Source: Frigoribacterium sp. SL97
GTDB taxonomy: Bacteria; Actinomycetota; Actinomycetes; Actinomycetales; Microbacteriaceae
Direction: 5' to 3'
Length of the DNA stretch: 64,000 nucleotides
NCBI RefSeq assembly: GCF_026625765.1
Contig: NZ_CP113062.1
Location: 1,798,001 to 1,862,000 of the forward strand
In this document: positions 37,281 through 46,735 of the stretch, in pieces
Layout of the letters: each line of letters starts with the position of its first letter
How positions within the stretch are numbered: position 1 is the first letter of the stretch
Made by a program: the position numbers and the translations under genes
Notes under the pieces: generated by a model
What the model was told of the DNA's origin: nothing
Databases searched by the model: none
What the model saw: the letters and a program-made list of their open reading frames with translations, nothing else

Positions 37281-38696
37281 ATGAGCGACTCGCAGCATCC
37301 CGTCCGACCGACCGATCCCCGTACTGTCAGCGAACTCGCGGAGGCCGTGCACGCGGGTCTGCCCGCGACGATCGCCGACCTGGGTGCCCTCGTGCGCATC
37401 CCTTCCGTCTCGTGGGACGCCTTCGACCCCGAGCACGTGAGACGTAGTGCCGAGGCCGTGGCCGCCCTGGTCGAGGGGACGGGCCTCTTCGACGAGGTGA
37501 CCGTGAGCCGGGCGCCGATCGGCGAGGGCGGCCCCCTCGGCCAGCCCGCCGTGCTCGCCCGACGCCCGGCCCGCGAGGGCAAGCCGACCGTCCTCCTGTA
37601 CGCCCACCACGACGTGCAGCCGCAGGGCGACGACGCCGACTGGGACACCCCTCCGTTCGAACCGACCGTGAAGGGCGACCGGCTGTACGGGCGTGGGGCG
37701 TCCGACGACAAGGCCGGCGTGATGACGCACGTCGCGGCGCTGCGCGCGGTGCACGAGGTGCTCGGAGACGACCTCGGTGTCGGCGTCTCGTTGTTCATCG
37801 AGGGCGAGGAGGAGTTCGGTTCCCGCTCCTTCGCCGACTTCCTCGTGCAGCACGAAGACGAGCTCCGTGCCGACGTCATCGTCGTGGCCGACTCCGACAA
37901 CTGGAGCACCACCGTCCCCGCCATCACCGTGGGCCTGCGCGGCAACGTGACCTTCCGCCTGACCGTCCGCACCTTGGCCCACGCCTCCCACTCGGGCATG
38001 CTCGGCGGCGCCGTCCCCGACGCCATGCTGGCCATGGTCAAGCTCCTCGCGACCCTGCACGACGACGACGGCAGCGTCGCCGTCGCCGGGCTGACGAGCC
38101 GCGAGGCCGACCACCCGGAGCAGAGCGAGCAGCAGCTGCGCGACGAGAGCGGCCTGCTCGAGGGGGTGACCCCCATCGGTCGGGGACCGATCCTGAGCCG
38201 GGTGTGGTCGCAACCGTCGATCACCGTGACGGGCATCGACGCCCCGTCGGTCGCCAACGCGTCGAACACCCTGAGTCCCGAGGTGTCCGTCCGCATCAGC
38301 GCCCGCATCGCTCCCGGGCAGACCGCCGAGGACGCCTACGCCGCTCTCGACGCGCACCTGCACGCGCACGCACCGTTCGGCGCCCACGTCCAGATCGACG
38401 ACGTCGACCGGGGTGACCCCTTCCTGGTGGACACCACGGGCACGGCGATCGCCGACGCGACCGTCGCGATGACCGAGGGGTGGGGCGAGGCCCCGGTCCA
38501 GACGGGCATCGGCGGGTCGATCCCGTTCATCGCCGACCTCGTGCGCACGTTCCCCGAAGCCCAGATCCTCGTGACCGGCGTCGAGGACCCCGACACCCGA
38601 GCGCACAGCCCGAACGAGTCCCAGCACCTCGGAGTCCTCCACCGGGCCGTCCTCAGCGAGGCGATCCTGCTGGCGCGCCTCGACGCGAGGGGCTGA
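37281..38696 (+). CDS. M20-family dipeptidase
   Basis: 471 aa metallopeptidase. Metal ligands are in YAHHDVQP (His, with catalytic Asp), the bridging Asp of GRGASDDKAG, EGEEEFGS (catalytic and metal Glu), and the late His of AHSPNESQH. A lid/dimerisation domain lies between. Family members hydrolyse dipeptides or N-acyl amino acids; substrate not readable. A hairpin follows the gene. Confidence 0.88.
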   Translation: MSDSQHPVRPTDPRTVSELAEAVHAGLPATIADLGALVRIPSVSWDAFDPEHVRRSAEAVAALVEGTGLFDEVTVSRAPIGEGGPLGQPAVLARRPAREGKPTVLLYAHHDVQPQGDDADWDTPPFEPTVKGDRLYGRGASDDKAGVMTHVAALRAVHEVLGDDLGVGVSLFIEGEEEFGSRSFADFLVQHEDELRADVIVVADSDNWSTTVPAITVGLRGNVTFRLTVRTLAHASHSGMLGGAVPDAMLAMVKLLATLHDDDGSVAVAGLTSREADHPEQSEQQLRDESGLLEGVTPIGRGPILSRVWSQPSITVTGIDAPSVANASNTLSPEVSVRISARIAPGQTAEDAYAALDAHLHAHAPFGAHVQIDDVDRGDPFLVDTTGTAIADATVAMTEGWGEAPVQTGIGGSIPFIADLVRTFPEAQILVTGVEDPDTRAHSPNESQHLGVLHRAVLSEAILLARLDARG

Positions 38697-38703
38697 CCGG
38701 CAC

Positions 38704-38750
38704 GACCCGCGCCTCCTCGGCACCGTTGTCGAGCGGGGGAGGCGCGGGTC
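38704..38750. repeat. REP-like 13-bp inverted repeat downstream of the dipeptidase
   Basis: GACCCGCGCCTCC (38704-38716) and its exact complement (38738-38750) enclose a 21-nt loop. It can act as a terminator. The same 13-mer occurs singly at 14986-14998, 49365-49377 and 54823-54835. Confidence 0.6.
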
Positions 38751-38829
38751 CGGAACAAAACCGGCCCACGGCTGCTTACACTGGTCGACGACGAGTGCCC
38801 CGCACTCGACCCGGCCCGAAGGAGGCACC

Positions 38830-39192
38830 ATGACCGACATCGCAACCGCTCCCGTCGACGCGAAGGCGCACGGCGTGACGATCACGTCCACCGCCGCGGA
38901 CAAGGTGAAGAGCCTGCTCACGCAAGAGGGTCGGGACGACCTTCGCCTCCGCGTGGCGGTCCAGCCCGGCGGCTGCTCGGGACTCATCTACCAGCTGTAC
39001 TTCGACGAGCGCATGCTCGACGGCGACGCGACCGTCGACTTCGACGGCGTCGAGGTCATCGTCGACAAGATGAGCGTCCCTTACCTCGACGGTGCGGCCA
39101 TCGACTTCGAGGACACCATCCAGAAGCAGGGGTTCACCATCGACAACCCCAACGCGCAGGGCAGCTGCGCCTGCGGCGACAGCTTCCACTGA
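38830..39192 (+). CDS. erpA: Iron-sulfur cluster insertion protein (ErpA/HesB family)
   Basis: 120 aa A-type carrier that delivers Fe-S clusters to target proteins. The three cluster cysteines are present: C49 in PGGCSG, and C113 and C115 in SCACG. Corresponds to Rv2204c near ctaC. ATG with GGAGG upstream. Confidence 0.94.
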   Translation: MTDIATAPVDAKAHGVTITSTAADKVKSLLTQEGRDDLRLRVAVQPGGCSGLIYQLYFDERMLDGDATVDFDGVEVIVDKMSVPYLDGAAIDFEDTIQKQGFTIDNPNAQGSCACGDSFH

Positions 39193-39260
39193 TCGTCGAG
39201 GGGCGGCTCCGGTCGTCGAAGGACGACTCCGGGCCGTCCGTCGCGGTTGAGCCGGCGTCA

Positions 39261-39294
39261 CCGAGGGGACCATCCGACAGGGTGGTCCCCTCGG
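39261..39294 (+). terminator. Hairpin between erpA and ctaC
   Basis: A perfect 12-bp stem (CCGAGGGGACCA at 39261-39272 with 39283-39294) and a 10-nt loop. No T tract. It separates erpA from the oxidase operon. Confidence 0.65.
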
Positions 39295-39435
39295 TCGTAC
39301 CACGACGGTTCTCGCTCGACGTCGAGAGGCTTCCGGCGCGTGCCGTGCGTTGGGGAGGCGAACCTGCGAGTAAGCTAGGCAGGTCCCCGTCAACACTGGG
39401 AACACCCCCACTGTCGTGTCATCCGAGAGGTAACA

Positions 39436-40332
39436 GTGCGTTCTAACCGCCGTCTTCGTTGGGCTGCCGCCCCCATGGCAGTCGTCCTGGCTCTCGTGCT
39501 AGCGGGGTGCACCACCGACCAGCTCCAGGGGTGGCTGCCCACCACCGCGGGCACGACCAACCACGTGGACCGTGTGATCGGACTCTGGGTCACCTCGTGG
39601 ATCGTCCTGCTGATCGTCGGCGTGATCGTGTGGGGCCTGATCATCTGGGTCTGCGTCGCTTACCGGCGTCGCAAGGGCCAGACCGGCCTCCCGGTCCAGC
39701 TTCGCTACAACATGCCGATCGAGATCTTCTACACCGTCGTCCCCCTGATCCTCGTGCTGGGCTTCTTCGCCTTCACGGCCCGCGACCAGGCTGCCATCGA
39801 GGCACCCACCGCGAGCCCCGACGTCAAGATCGACGTCTACGCCAAGCGCTGGGCGTGGGACTTCAACTACATCGACCAGCAGAACGAAGACGAGAGCGTC
39901 TACTACCAGGGCATCCAGGCGCAAGAACTGGGTGACGGCACGATCGACGAGAGCCAGCTCCCCGAGCTCTACCTCCCTGTCGGCAAGACGGTGCAGATCG
40001 ACCTCAAGTCCCGCGACGTGGCTCACTCCTTCTGGATCATCGACTTCCTCTACAAGAAGGACACGATCCCCGGCAAGACCAACTCGATGTACTTCACGCC
40101 CGAGAAAGAGGGCACGTTCAGCGGCAAGTGCGCCGAGCTGTGCGGCGAATACCACTCGTTGATGCTGTTCAACGTCAAGGTCGTGTCCCAGTCCGAGTAC
40201 GACCAGTACATCCAGTCGCTCGATGCCGAGGGAAACACCGGCCTGCTGGGCGACCAGTACAACACCAACACCAACCAGCCCGGCACCGAGGCTCCCGCCA
40301 ACGCCGCCGGCACCGAAGACTCCGAGAAGTAA
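39436..40332 (+). CDS. ctaC: Cytochrome c oxidase subunit II
   Basis: 298 aa. Lipoprotein-type signal peptide ending LVLAGC, two membrane helices (about 50-75 and 95-115), then the cupredoxin domain with the dinuclear CuA site: His in DVAHSFW and CAELCGEYH. Accepts electrons from the cytochrome cc subunit QcrC. GTG start with AGAGG upstream. TAAGCT at 39371-39376 is a possible -10. The Asn/Thr/Pro-rich tail is short. Confidence 0.95.
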   Translation: MRSNRRLRWAAAPMAVVLALVLAGCTTDQLQGWLPTTAGTTNHVDRVIGLWVTSWIVLLIVGVIVWGLIIWVCVAYRRRKGQTGLPVQLRYNMPIEIFYTVVPLILVLGFFAFTARDQAAIEAPTASPDVKIDVYAKRWAWDFNYIDQQNEDESVYYQGIQAQELGDGTIDESQLPELYLPVGKTVQIDLKSRDVAHSFWIIDFLYKKDTIPGKTNSMYFTPEKEGTFSGKCAELCGEYHSLMLFNVKVVSQSEYDQYIQSLDAEGNTGLLGDQYNTNTNQPGTEAPANAAGTEDSEK

Positions 40333-40343
40333 GGCACGGTTCG

Positions 40344-42089
40344 ATGAGCTCAGCCACCGCCACCCGTCCCACCACCGGCGGGACCTCGTCCGGTCAGAAC
40401 TTCGGCGCCACGAAGGTCGGCCGCAAGGGCAACGTCGTCGTCAACTGGATCACGTCGACCGACCACAAGACGATCGGGTACATGTACCTGATAACGTCTT
40501 TCCTCTTCTTCTGCCTCGGTGGGGTGATGGCGCTCATCATCCGCGCCCAGCTCTTCGCACCGGGCCTCGAGATCGTGGCCACGAAAGAGCAGTACAACCA
40601 GCTCTTCACCATGCACGGCACGATCATGTTGCTCATGTTCGCGACCCCGCTCTTCTCGGGATTCGCCAACGTGCTCATGCCGCTGCAGATCGGTGCACCG
40701 GACGTCGCCTTCCCCCGCCTGAACGGCTTCGCGTTCTGGCTCTACTCGTTCGGCTCGATCATCGCCGTCGCCGGCTTCCTCACCCCGCAGGGTGCCGCAT
40801 CGTTCGGCTGGTTCGCCTACGCACCGCTGAGTGACACGACGTTCTCTCCAGGGCTCGGCGGCAACCTGTGGGTGTTCGGTCTCGGCCTCACCGGCTTCAG
40901 CACGATCCTCGGTTCGGTGAACTTCATCACAACCATCGTCTCGATGCGCGCTCCGGGCATGACCATGTGGCGCATGCCGATCTTCACCTGGAACACCCTG
41001 ATCACCTCCATCCTGGTGATCATGGCGTTCCCCGTGCTGGCGGCCGCACTCTTCGGCCTCGGGTTCGACCGCGTCTTCGACGCGCAGGTCTTCAACCCCG
41101 CGAACGGTGGCGCCATCCTCTGGCAGCACCTGTTCTGGTTCTTCGGTCACCCGGAGGTCTACATCATCGCCCTGCCGTTCTTCGGCATCGTGTCCGAGGT
41201 GTTCCCGGTCTTCAGCCGCAAGCCGATCTTCGGGTACAAGACGCTCGTCTACGCCACCATCTCGATCGCCGCCCTGTCCGTCACCGTGTGGGCCCACCAC
41301 ATGTACGTGACCGGCTCGGTCCTGCTGCCCTTCTTCTCGCTGATGACCATGCTCATCGCGGTGCCCACCGGCGTGAAGATCTTCAACTGGATCGGCACCA
41401 TGTGGCGCGGTTCGGTGACGTTTGAGACGCCCATGCTCTGGGCCATCGGATTCCTCATCACGTTCACCTTCGGTGGTCTCACCGGCGTCATCCTGGCCTC
41501 GCCCCCGCTCGACTTCCACGTGTCCGACACGTACTTCGTCGTGGCTCACTTCCACTACGTGGTCTTCGGTACCGTCGTCTTCGCGATGTTCTCCGGGTTC
41601 TACTTCTGGTGGCCGAAGTGGACCGGCAAGATGCTCAACGAGCGTCTCGGCAAGATCCACTTCTGGATGCTGTTCGTCGGTTTCCACACCACGTTCCTCG
41701 TGCAGCACTGGCTCGGCGTGATGGGCATGCCCCGTCGCTACGCCACCTACCAGCCGGAAGACCACTTCACGTGGATGAACCAGCTCTCGACCATCGGCGC
41801 CATGTTGCTCGGTGTCTCGATCCTGCCGTTCCTCTACAACGTCTACATCACGGCTCGGCGTGCGCCCAAGGTCGAGGTCAACGATCCCTGGGGTTATTCT
41901 CGCTCGCTCGAGTGGGCCACCTCGTGCCCGCCGCCGCGACACAACTTCACGTCGATCCCGCGCATCCGTTCGGAGTCGCCGGCATTCGACCTCAACCACC
42001 CAGAGGCCGGACTGCCCGTCGGCATCGGGCCGGTGAAGGATGCACCTGACGCCCCCACGTACGACGCGTCCAGCGAGAAAGTGAAGTAG
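40344..42089 (+). CDS. ctaD: Cytochrome c oxidase subunit I
   Basis: 581 aa, twelve membrane helices. Heme a, heme a3 and CuB ligands are all visible: His in FTMHGTIML, WFFGHPEVYIIALP (CuB His plus cross-linked Tyr), WAHHMY and VAHFHYVVFG. The proton-pumping catalytic subunit. Start ATG at 40344, 11 bp after ctaC, giving MSSATATRPTTGG. Confidence 0.97.
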   Translation: MSSATATRPTTGGTSSGQNFGATKVGRKGNVVVNWITSTDHKTIGYMYLITSFLFFCLGGVMALIIRAQLFAPGLEIVATKEQYNQLFTMHGTIMLLMFATPLFSGFANVLMPLQIGAPDVAFPRLNGFAFWLYSFGSIIAVAGFLTPQGAASFGWFAYAPLSDTTFSPGLGGNLWVFGLGLTGFSTILGSVNFITTIVSMRAPGMTMWRMPIFTWNTLITSILVIMAFPVLAAALFGLGFDRVFDAQVFNPANGGAILWQHLFWFFGHPEVYIIALPFFGIVSEVFPVFSRKPIFGYKTLVYATISIAALSVTVWAHHMYVTGSVLLPFFSLMTMLIAVPTGVKIFNWIGTMWRGSVTFETPMLWAIGFLITFTFGGLTGVILASPPLDFHVSDTYFVVAHFHYVVFGTVVFAMFSGFYFWWPKWTGKMLNERLGKIHFWMLFVGFHTTFLVQHWLGVMGMPRRYATYQPEDHFTWMNQLSTIGAMLLGVSILPFLYNVYITARRAPKVEVNDPWGYSRSLEWATSCPPPRHNFTSIPRIRSESPAFDLNHPEAGLPVGIGPVKDAPDAPTYDASSEKVK

Positions 42090-42094
42090 ACCTG

Positions 42095-42511
42095 ATGAAG
42101 ACCAACGCGACGCTGTTCTGGATCCTCGCGATCTTCTTCTTCCTCATGTGTGCGGTTTACGTGCTCTGGAGCCTCCTCGACACCGGTCAGGTCGAATGGG
42201 CCGGTACGCTCGGCATCGGTCTGGCCGGCATGCTCGGAGCATTCCTGGCGTTCTACATGGGTCGCTCGCACGCGACCCAGGGAGGCGAGCTTCCCGAGGA
42301 CCGTCTGGACGCCAACATCGACGACGGTGACCCCGAGATGGGCTTCTTCAGCCCCTGGTCGTGGTGGCCCATCATCTTGGCCGCCGGTTGCAGCCTGATC
42401 TTCCTGGCGCTGGCCGTCGGCATGTGGATCATCTACATCGGTGCGGCCCTGACGGCCGTTGCCTTGGTCGGCTGGGTCTACGAGTACTACCGCGGAAACT
42501 TCGCACACTGA
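42095..42511 (+). CDS. ctaF: Cytochrome c oxidase subunit IV (actinobacterial)
   Basis: 138 aa with four predicted membrane helices (about 6-28, 37-57, 85-107, 110-130) and the conserved DPEMGFFSPWSWWP loop of CtaF. Small accessory subunit of the actinobacterial aa3 oxidase. Starts 5 bp after ctaD and ends the rightward operon. Confidence 0.93.
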   Translation: MKTNATLFWILAIFFFLMCAVYVLWSLLDTGQVEWAGTLGIGLAGMLGAFLAFYMGRSHATQGGELPEDRLDANIDDGDPEMGFFSPWSWWPIILAAGCSLIFLALAVGMWIIYIGAALTAVALVGWVYEYYRGNFAH

Positions 42512-42532
42512 CATCACTGCTCCCTCGAGTGT

Positions 42533-42564
42533 GAAGGGCGTCGGTCTTCGGGCCGGCGCCCTTC
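42533..42564 (+). terminator. Hairpin terminator after ctaF
   Basis: GAAGGGCG (42533-42540) pairs with CGCCCTTC (42557-42564) and an inner CGG/CCG stem closes on a TTCG-type loop. It resembles the terminator at 9136 but has no T tract. Confidence 0.65.
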
Positions 42565-43925
42565 GTCGTGTTCGCCACGGGTGTTGTGGCCAGAGGCGAG
42601 GAATGCAGATCTGAACTGATGAGTGGCCACTAGGCCTCTCGTTCCCACGTGCGGGACAGGCCGCCCTGGGCCGGCCCAGACGACCAGTTTGGTGATCGTG
42701 TGAGTCATGCGTCAGCCGCTGTCCGCTGTCCGCTGTCAGCTGGCCTCCGTCCGATGGCCGCCGCCCGCCGCCCGCTGGCCTCCGCCCGATGGCCGCCGCC
42801 GCCCACGAGCCGCTGCCGCTGCCTACGGGCCACGGGTTGCTGCCTTCGGCCACTGGCCGCTGGTCGGTGCCGAGCGCGGGTGGACAAGCGCCGGTAGCCG
42901 TAGCCTTCCCGTGGCAGTGCCTGGGCCTGGCCCGGGCCTCCGCCTGTGCTGTCGCTCTGGCTCCGCATGCGTCCGTCCCGGTGGCGACGGCACCGGCGGT
43001 ACCGGATTCCTTGCTCCACACGGCTTCGTTGGGTTCGGTCGGAGGGCCGGGTTTTGGTCGTCACGGTGTCCACCGGGGTCGCGGTCGCTCCTGGTGCTGG
43101 TCGACGCGTGGTCCTGAGGCGCGGGGACGCGGCCAGGAGTGGGAGGTAGGCGCCATGGCCCTGAGGTCCGGACGACGTGAGTGAGGCTGGGGGAGTGCTG
43201 CCCGAACCACGGTTGCCGTTCTCGCCGAGCCGGGTGTGGCTCTGGATCTCGTAAGGCGACCGATGCATCGTCGGCTGTCCGGGCCAGGGAGAGCCGGCTC
43301 AGGGACGTTTACAGGCTTCCTCGCGGGTGCCGTCCTGATGGGGAACGTGGGCCTTGTCGCTGGGGACGACAGCGCCTGTGTGGTCGATCGTGACGATTTC
43401 ATGCGGTCGTCAGCTGGGGTTGGTGAGCACGCCCCTCGAGGGAGCTGACATCGGTCCTCCGAGCCCGGAGCGAGTGGTGGGCGGAGCCAGAGTCATCCTG
43501 AGGGCTCGCGTGGAGTGGGCACAGGGAGCACACGAGGTCGAGAATCCGGGCGATGATCGCCACTGCCGACCGTGACATGCGCTCAACCGAGGGTGTGACG
43601 TCGTGGCTGAGAACCTGGCCGCAGGCCGCGGTGATGTACCGATCACCGTCGCCGGGATCACTGTGTCAACTCCGTGCAGGACTGGAGGAGTCATCATAGC
43701 CAGGTACCACGCAGCATCCTTCGGAGGAGGCCCGCTCGTGCGGTCGGCCGGGATGTCTCAGCCTCGACCGCTCTGAGGGAGAAGCAGTCGCGGCGTCTCG
43801 ACACTCGATCCGATGACGTCCAGAGGTATTGTCGCCGGAGATCCCATCTCACCCAACGGTTGGACTCGTCGGCTGCGCGAGGGTGGGCCGACTGAACTGC
43901 CGTTCGCCACTCCAGGAACGCCGAA
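42565..43925. other. Long stretch without a recognisable gene
   Basis: Between the ctaF hairpin and the qcrB hairpin no frame on either strand has the G/C third-position pattern of the neighbours, and no protein family is recognisable. It holds a 27-bp direct repeat with one mismatch (42739-42765 and 42774-42800, 35-bp period). It also holds an 88-codon stop-free minus-strand stretch (43402-43665) containing RYITAACGQVLSHDVT, and a second minus fragment near 43300-43400 reading HEIVTIDHTGAVVPSDKAH before a stop. Base composition is less GC-rich. It may be decayed coding DNA or a lost insertion. Confidence 0.6.
42739..42800. repeat. Imperfect direct repeat, two 27-bp copies
   Basis: Two 27-bp copies beginning GCTGGCCTCCG and ending GATGGCCGCCGCC, at 42739-42765 and 42774-42800, differ at one base. 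They lie in the gene-free stretch. Confidence 0.7.
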
Positions 43926-43956
43926 GGCCCGGCCGCACACGATGTGCGACCGGGCC
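43926..43956 (-). terminator. Hairpin after qcrB
   Basis: GGCCCGG-C-CGCACA (43926-43939) pairs with TGTGCG-A-CCGGGCC (43943-43956): a 13-pair stem with one mismatch and a 3-nt loop, just past the qcrB stop. Confidence 0.65.
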
Positions 43957-43972
43957 CAAGGGCTACCGAAGG

Positions 43973-45634
43973 TCAGTGTCCTTCGTCGTGGTGCGATGCC
44001 TCGATCTCGGAACGCTTCACGGGGGCGATGCGGTCCTCGAAGAAGAACGACGACGCTGATGCTCGGGCCCGCTGCAGAGCCGTGATCTTGCCGTTGGCGT
44101 TCGGTCGGACCATGAGGGGCTCGTACTCGTTGAAGTCGAGCAGGCGCCAGCGCTCGTACTCGTCGAGCTGCTCGTGCACCTCGATGTACTCGCCACCCGG
44201 CAGGCGAACGATGCGTCCCGACTCGTAGCCGTGGAGAGCGATCTCACGGTCCTTCTTCTGAAGGGCGAGGCAGACCCGCTTCGTGACCCAGAAGGCGATG
44301 AACGGCCCGATGATCAGGGCTGCCTGGCACGCGTGGATGACGTAGTTCAATGACAGGTGGAAGTGCGTCGCCATGATGTCGGAGCTCGCCGCTGCCCACA
44401 GGCTGGCGTAGAACACGATGCCGGCGGCGCCGATCGCGGTGCGCGTCGGAGCGTTGCGAGGCCGGTCGAGGATGTGGTGCTCGCGCTTGTCGCCGGTCAC
44501 CCAGGCCTCGAAGAACGGGTACAGCAGGACGACGACGATGAAGAGACCCAGGACCGTGATCGGCACGAGGATGTTCATCGAGACCGTGTAGCCGAAGGCG
44601 ACGAACTCCCAGCCCGGAGGAACGAGACGAAGGGCACCGTCGGCGAAACCGATGTACCAGTCGGGTTGCGTACCTGCCGACACGGGGGAGGGGTCGTACG
44701 GGCCGTAGTTCCAGATGGGGTTGATCGTGAACAGCGAGGCGATCAACACGATGACACCGAAGACGATGAAGAAGAATCCACCGGCCTTCGCCGCGAACAC
44801 GGGCATGACGGGCACGCCCACGACGTTCTGGTTCGTCTTGCCGGGGCCGGCGAACTGCGTGTGCTTGTTGATGATGAGCAACAGCAGGTGCACGCCCAGG
44901 AGGGCGATCAACAGTGCGGGCAGCAGCATGATGTGCAGCGAGTAGAACCGGCCGACCATGTCGGTACCCGGGAATTCTCCACCGAACACGAGGTACGAGA
45001 TCCAGACGCCGATCACGGGGATGCCCTTGATCATGCCGTCGATGATGCGGGCACCGTTGCCGGAGAGGAGGTCGTCGGGAAGCGAGTATCCGGTGAAGCC
45101 CTCGGCCATCGCGAGGATCCAGAGCGTGAAGCCGACGACCCAGTTGATCTCGCGGGGCTTGCGGAACGCGCCGGTGAAGTAGACGCGCAGCATGTGCAGC
45201 ATGATCGCGGCCACGAACAGCAGAGCGGCCCAGTGGTGGATCTGGCGGAACAGGAGGCCGCCACGGATGTCGAACGAGATGTCGAGCGTCGAGGCCATCG
45301 CCGCCGACATGTTGAGGCCCTTGAGCGGAACGTACGAACCGTTGTAGTTGACCTCAGCCATCGAGGGCTGGAAGAAGAACGTCAGGAACGTGCCCGAGAG
45401 CAGGATCACGACGAACGAGTAGAGAGCGACCTCGCCCAACATGAACGACCAGTGGTCGGGGAAGATCTTGCGACCCACCTCTTTGACCAGGCCGGACATG
45501 CTCGTGCGCTCGTCGATGTAGTTGGCCGTCGCGCCGAGGAATTTGTTCGTCTTCGTCGGTGCGAAGGCAGGAGCCTTGCCGATGTTCTCGGACGTGGCCG
45601 GTTCGGCACCGTGTGCCGGGGTGGTGGTGATCAC
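43973..45634 (-). CDS. qcrB: Cytochrome bc complex cytochrome b subunit
   Basis: 553 aa. Menaquinol-oxidising subunit of the bcc complex. The heme b ligands are in FRQIHHWAALLF with IMLHMLRVYFTGAF, and FYSLHIMLLP with LLGVHLLLLI. The quinone-site segment is PVSAGTQPDWYIGF, the actinobacterial form of PEWY. A soluble C-terminal extension of about 120 residues is typical of actinobacteria. The GTG at 45634 overlaps the qcrA stop by 4 bp. Confidence 0.96.
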   Translation of the reverse strand: MITTTPAHGAEPATSENIGKAPAFAPTKTNKFLGATANYIDERTSMSGLVKEVGRKIFPDHWSFMLGEVALYSFVVILLSGTFLTFFFQPSMAEVNYNGSYVPLKGLNMSAAMASTLDISFDIRGGLLFRQIHHWAALLFVAAIMLHMLRVYFTGAFRKPREINWVVGFTLWILAMAEGFTGYSLPDDLLSGNGARIIDGMIKGIPVIGVWISYLVFGGEFPGTDMVGRFYSLHIMLLPALLIALLGVHLLLLIINKHTQFAGPGKTNQNVVGVPVMPVFAAKAGGFFFIVFGVIVLIASLFTINPIWNYGPYDPSPVSAGTQPDWYIGFADGALRLVPPGWEFVAFGYTVSMNILVPITVLGLFIVVVLLYPFFEAWVTGDKREHHILDRPRNAPTRTAIGAAGIVFYASLWAAASSDIMATHFHLSLNYVIHACQAALIIGPFIAFWVTKRVCLALQKKDREIALHGYESGRIVRLPGGEYIEVHEQLDEYERWRLLDFNEYEPLMVRPNANGKITALQRARASASSFFFEDRIAPVKRSEIEASHHDEGH

Positions 45635-46698
45635 TTTTCGCGCTCCCAGAAGCTCGGGCCCACAGGTTCGTGGAAGTCGCTCTGCGCGACGAGGTACCCG
45701 TCGGCGTCGACCGTGATGGGCAGCTGCGGCAGGGGGCGCTTGGCGGGCCCGAAGATGACTTCGCAGTTGTTCGTCACGTCGAACGTGGACTGGTGGCAGG
45801 GGCAGAGCAGGTGGTGTGTCTGCTGTTCGTAGAGGGCCACGGGGCACCCGACGTGCGTGCAGATCTTGGAGTAGGCGACGATTCCGTCGTACTGCCAGTC
45901 TTCGCGTCCCTCGGCCGGGTTGAGGTCTTCCGGCTTGAGGCGCATGAGAAGGACGGCCGCTTTGGCTTTCTCTTCGAGCAAGTGTTCTGATTCGTTGAGG
46001 TTCTCGGGGATGACGTGGAACACGGAACCGAGGGTGACGTCCGACGCCTTGATGCGGGTTCCGGAGGGGTCGGCGGCGAGGTGCATGCCTTCTTCCCACA
46101 GCGTGTGGCGGAGGACCGCGTTGGGGTCTTCCGCAGGTGCGAGGTCGCGGAACAGCACCACGGCGGGGAGGGGCGTCGCGACGAGAGCGCCGATGAGGCT
46201 GTTGCGGATGAGCGAACGACGACCGAAGCCGCTCTCGTGGTTGCCCAGTGCAAAGACCTCGACGGCCTTCTCACGCGTCGGCTCGGAGCCACGCGTGTCG
46301 TGGCGCATCTCGGTGATCTCTCGCGCCGGCATGAGCGTTTTGGACCAGTGCACCGCACCGATTCCGACGGACAACAGACCGAGGGCGATCCCGAGACCCA
46401 GGAACAGGTTGTTCAGGCGGACAGAGCCGGAGTCACCCGACGTGATCGGGAAGGCCACGTACGCGCCGATGGCCGCGATGCTGCCGACGATCGACAGGAA
46501 GAAGAACAGGCTGACCTGACGCTCCGCACGCTTCTCGACCTTGGGGTCGATGTCGGTGACGCGGTCGCGGTGGGGCGGTTCACCCGGGTTCTGGAACACG
46601 TCGGACGTGACGACCGCCGTGCCGGCCGAGACCTGTCGAGGCTCACGCTTCTCGACAGCCGAGCCCGCCGTGGGGGCCTCGTCGTCGTGCTCTGCCAT
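45631..46698 (-). CDS. qcrA: Ubiquinol-cytochrome c reductase Rieske iron-sulfur subunit
   Basis: 355 aa. Three membrane helices (actinobacterial type) at about residues 63-83, 96-118 and 165-187, then the Rieske domain with 2Fe-2S ligands in CTHVGC and CPCHQSTF. Transfers electrons from menaquinol to QcrC. ATG start; 37 bp after qcrC. Confidence 0.96.
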   Translation of the reverse strand: MAEHDDEAPTAGSAVEKREPRQVSAGTAVVTSDVFQNPGEPPHRDRVTDIDPKVEKRAERQVSLFFFLSIVGSIAAIGAYVAFPITSGDSGSVRLNNLFLGLGIALGLLSVGIGAVHWSKTLMPAREITEMRHDTRGSEPTREKAVEVFALGNHESGFGRRSLIRNSLIGALVATPLPAVVLFRDLAPAEDPNAVLRHTLWEEGMHLAADPSGTRIKASDVTLGSVFHVIPENLNESEHLLEEKAKAAVLLMRLKPEDLNPAEGREDWQYDGIVAYSKICTHVGCPVALYEQQTHHLLCPCHQSTFDVTNNCEVIFGPAKRPLPQLPITVDADGYLVAQSDFHEPVGPSFWEREK

Positions 46699-46735
46699 TG
46701 ATTCTGCCTTTCGTGAAGTACGGAGAGAACGCGGG

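Noticed and set aside
42707..43268. Open frames of 136 and 187 codons in the gene-free stretch
   Set aside because: Low-complexity Arg/Pro/Ala content, no ribosome site, no family resemblance, and they follow the local repeats.
43402..43700. HNH-endonuclease or transposase remnant
   Set aside because: I looked for HNH and DDE signatures in all frames and found none; only short protein-like fragments remain.
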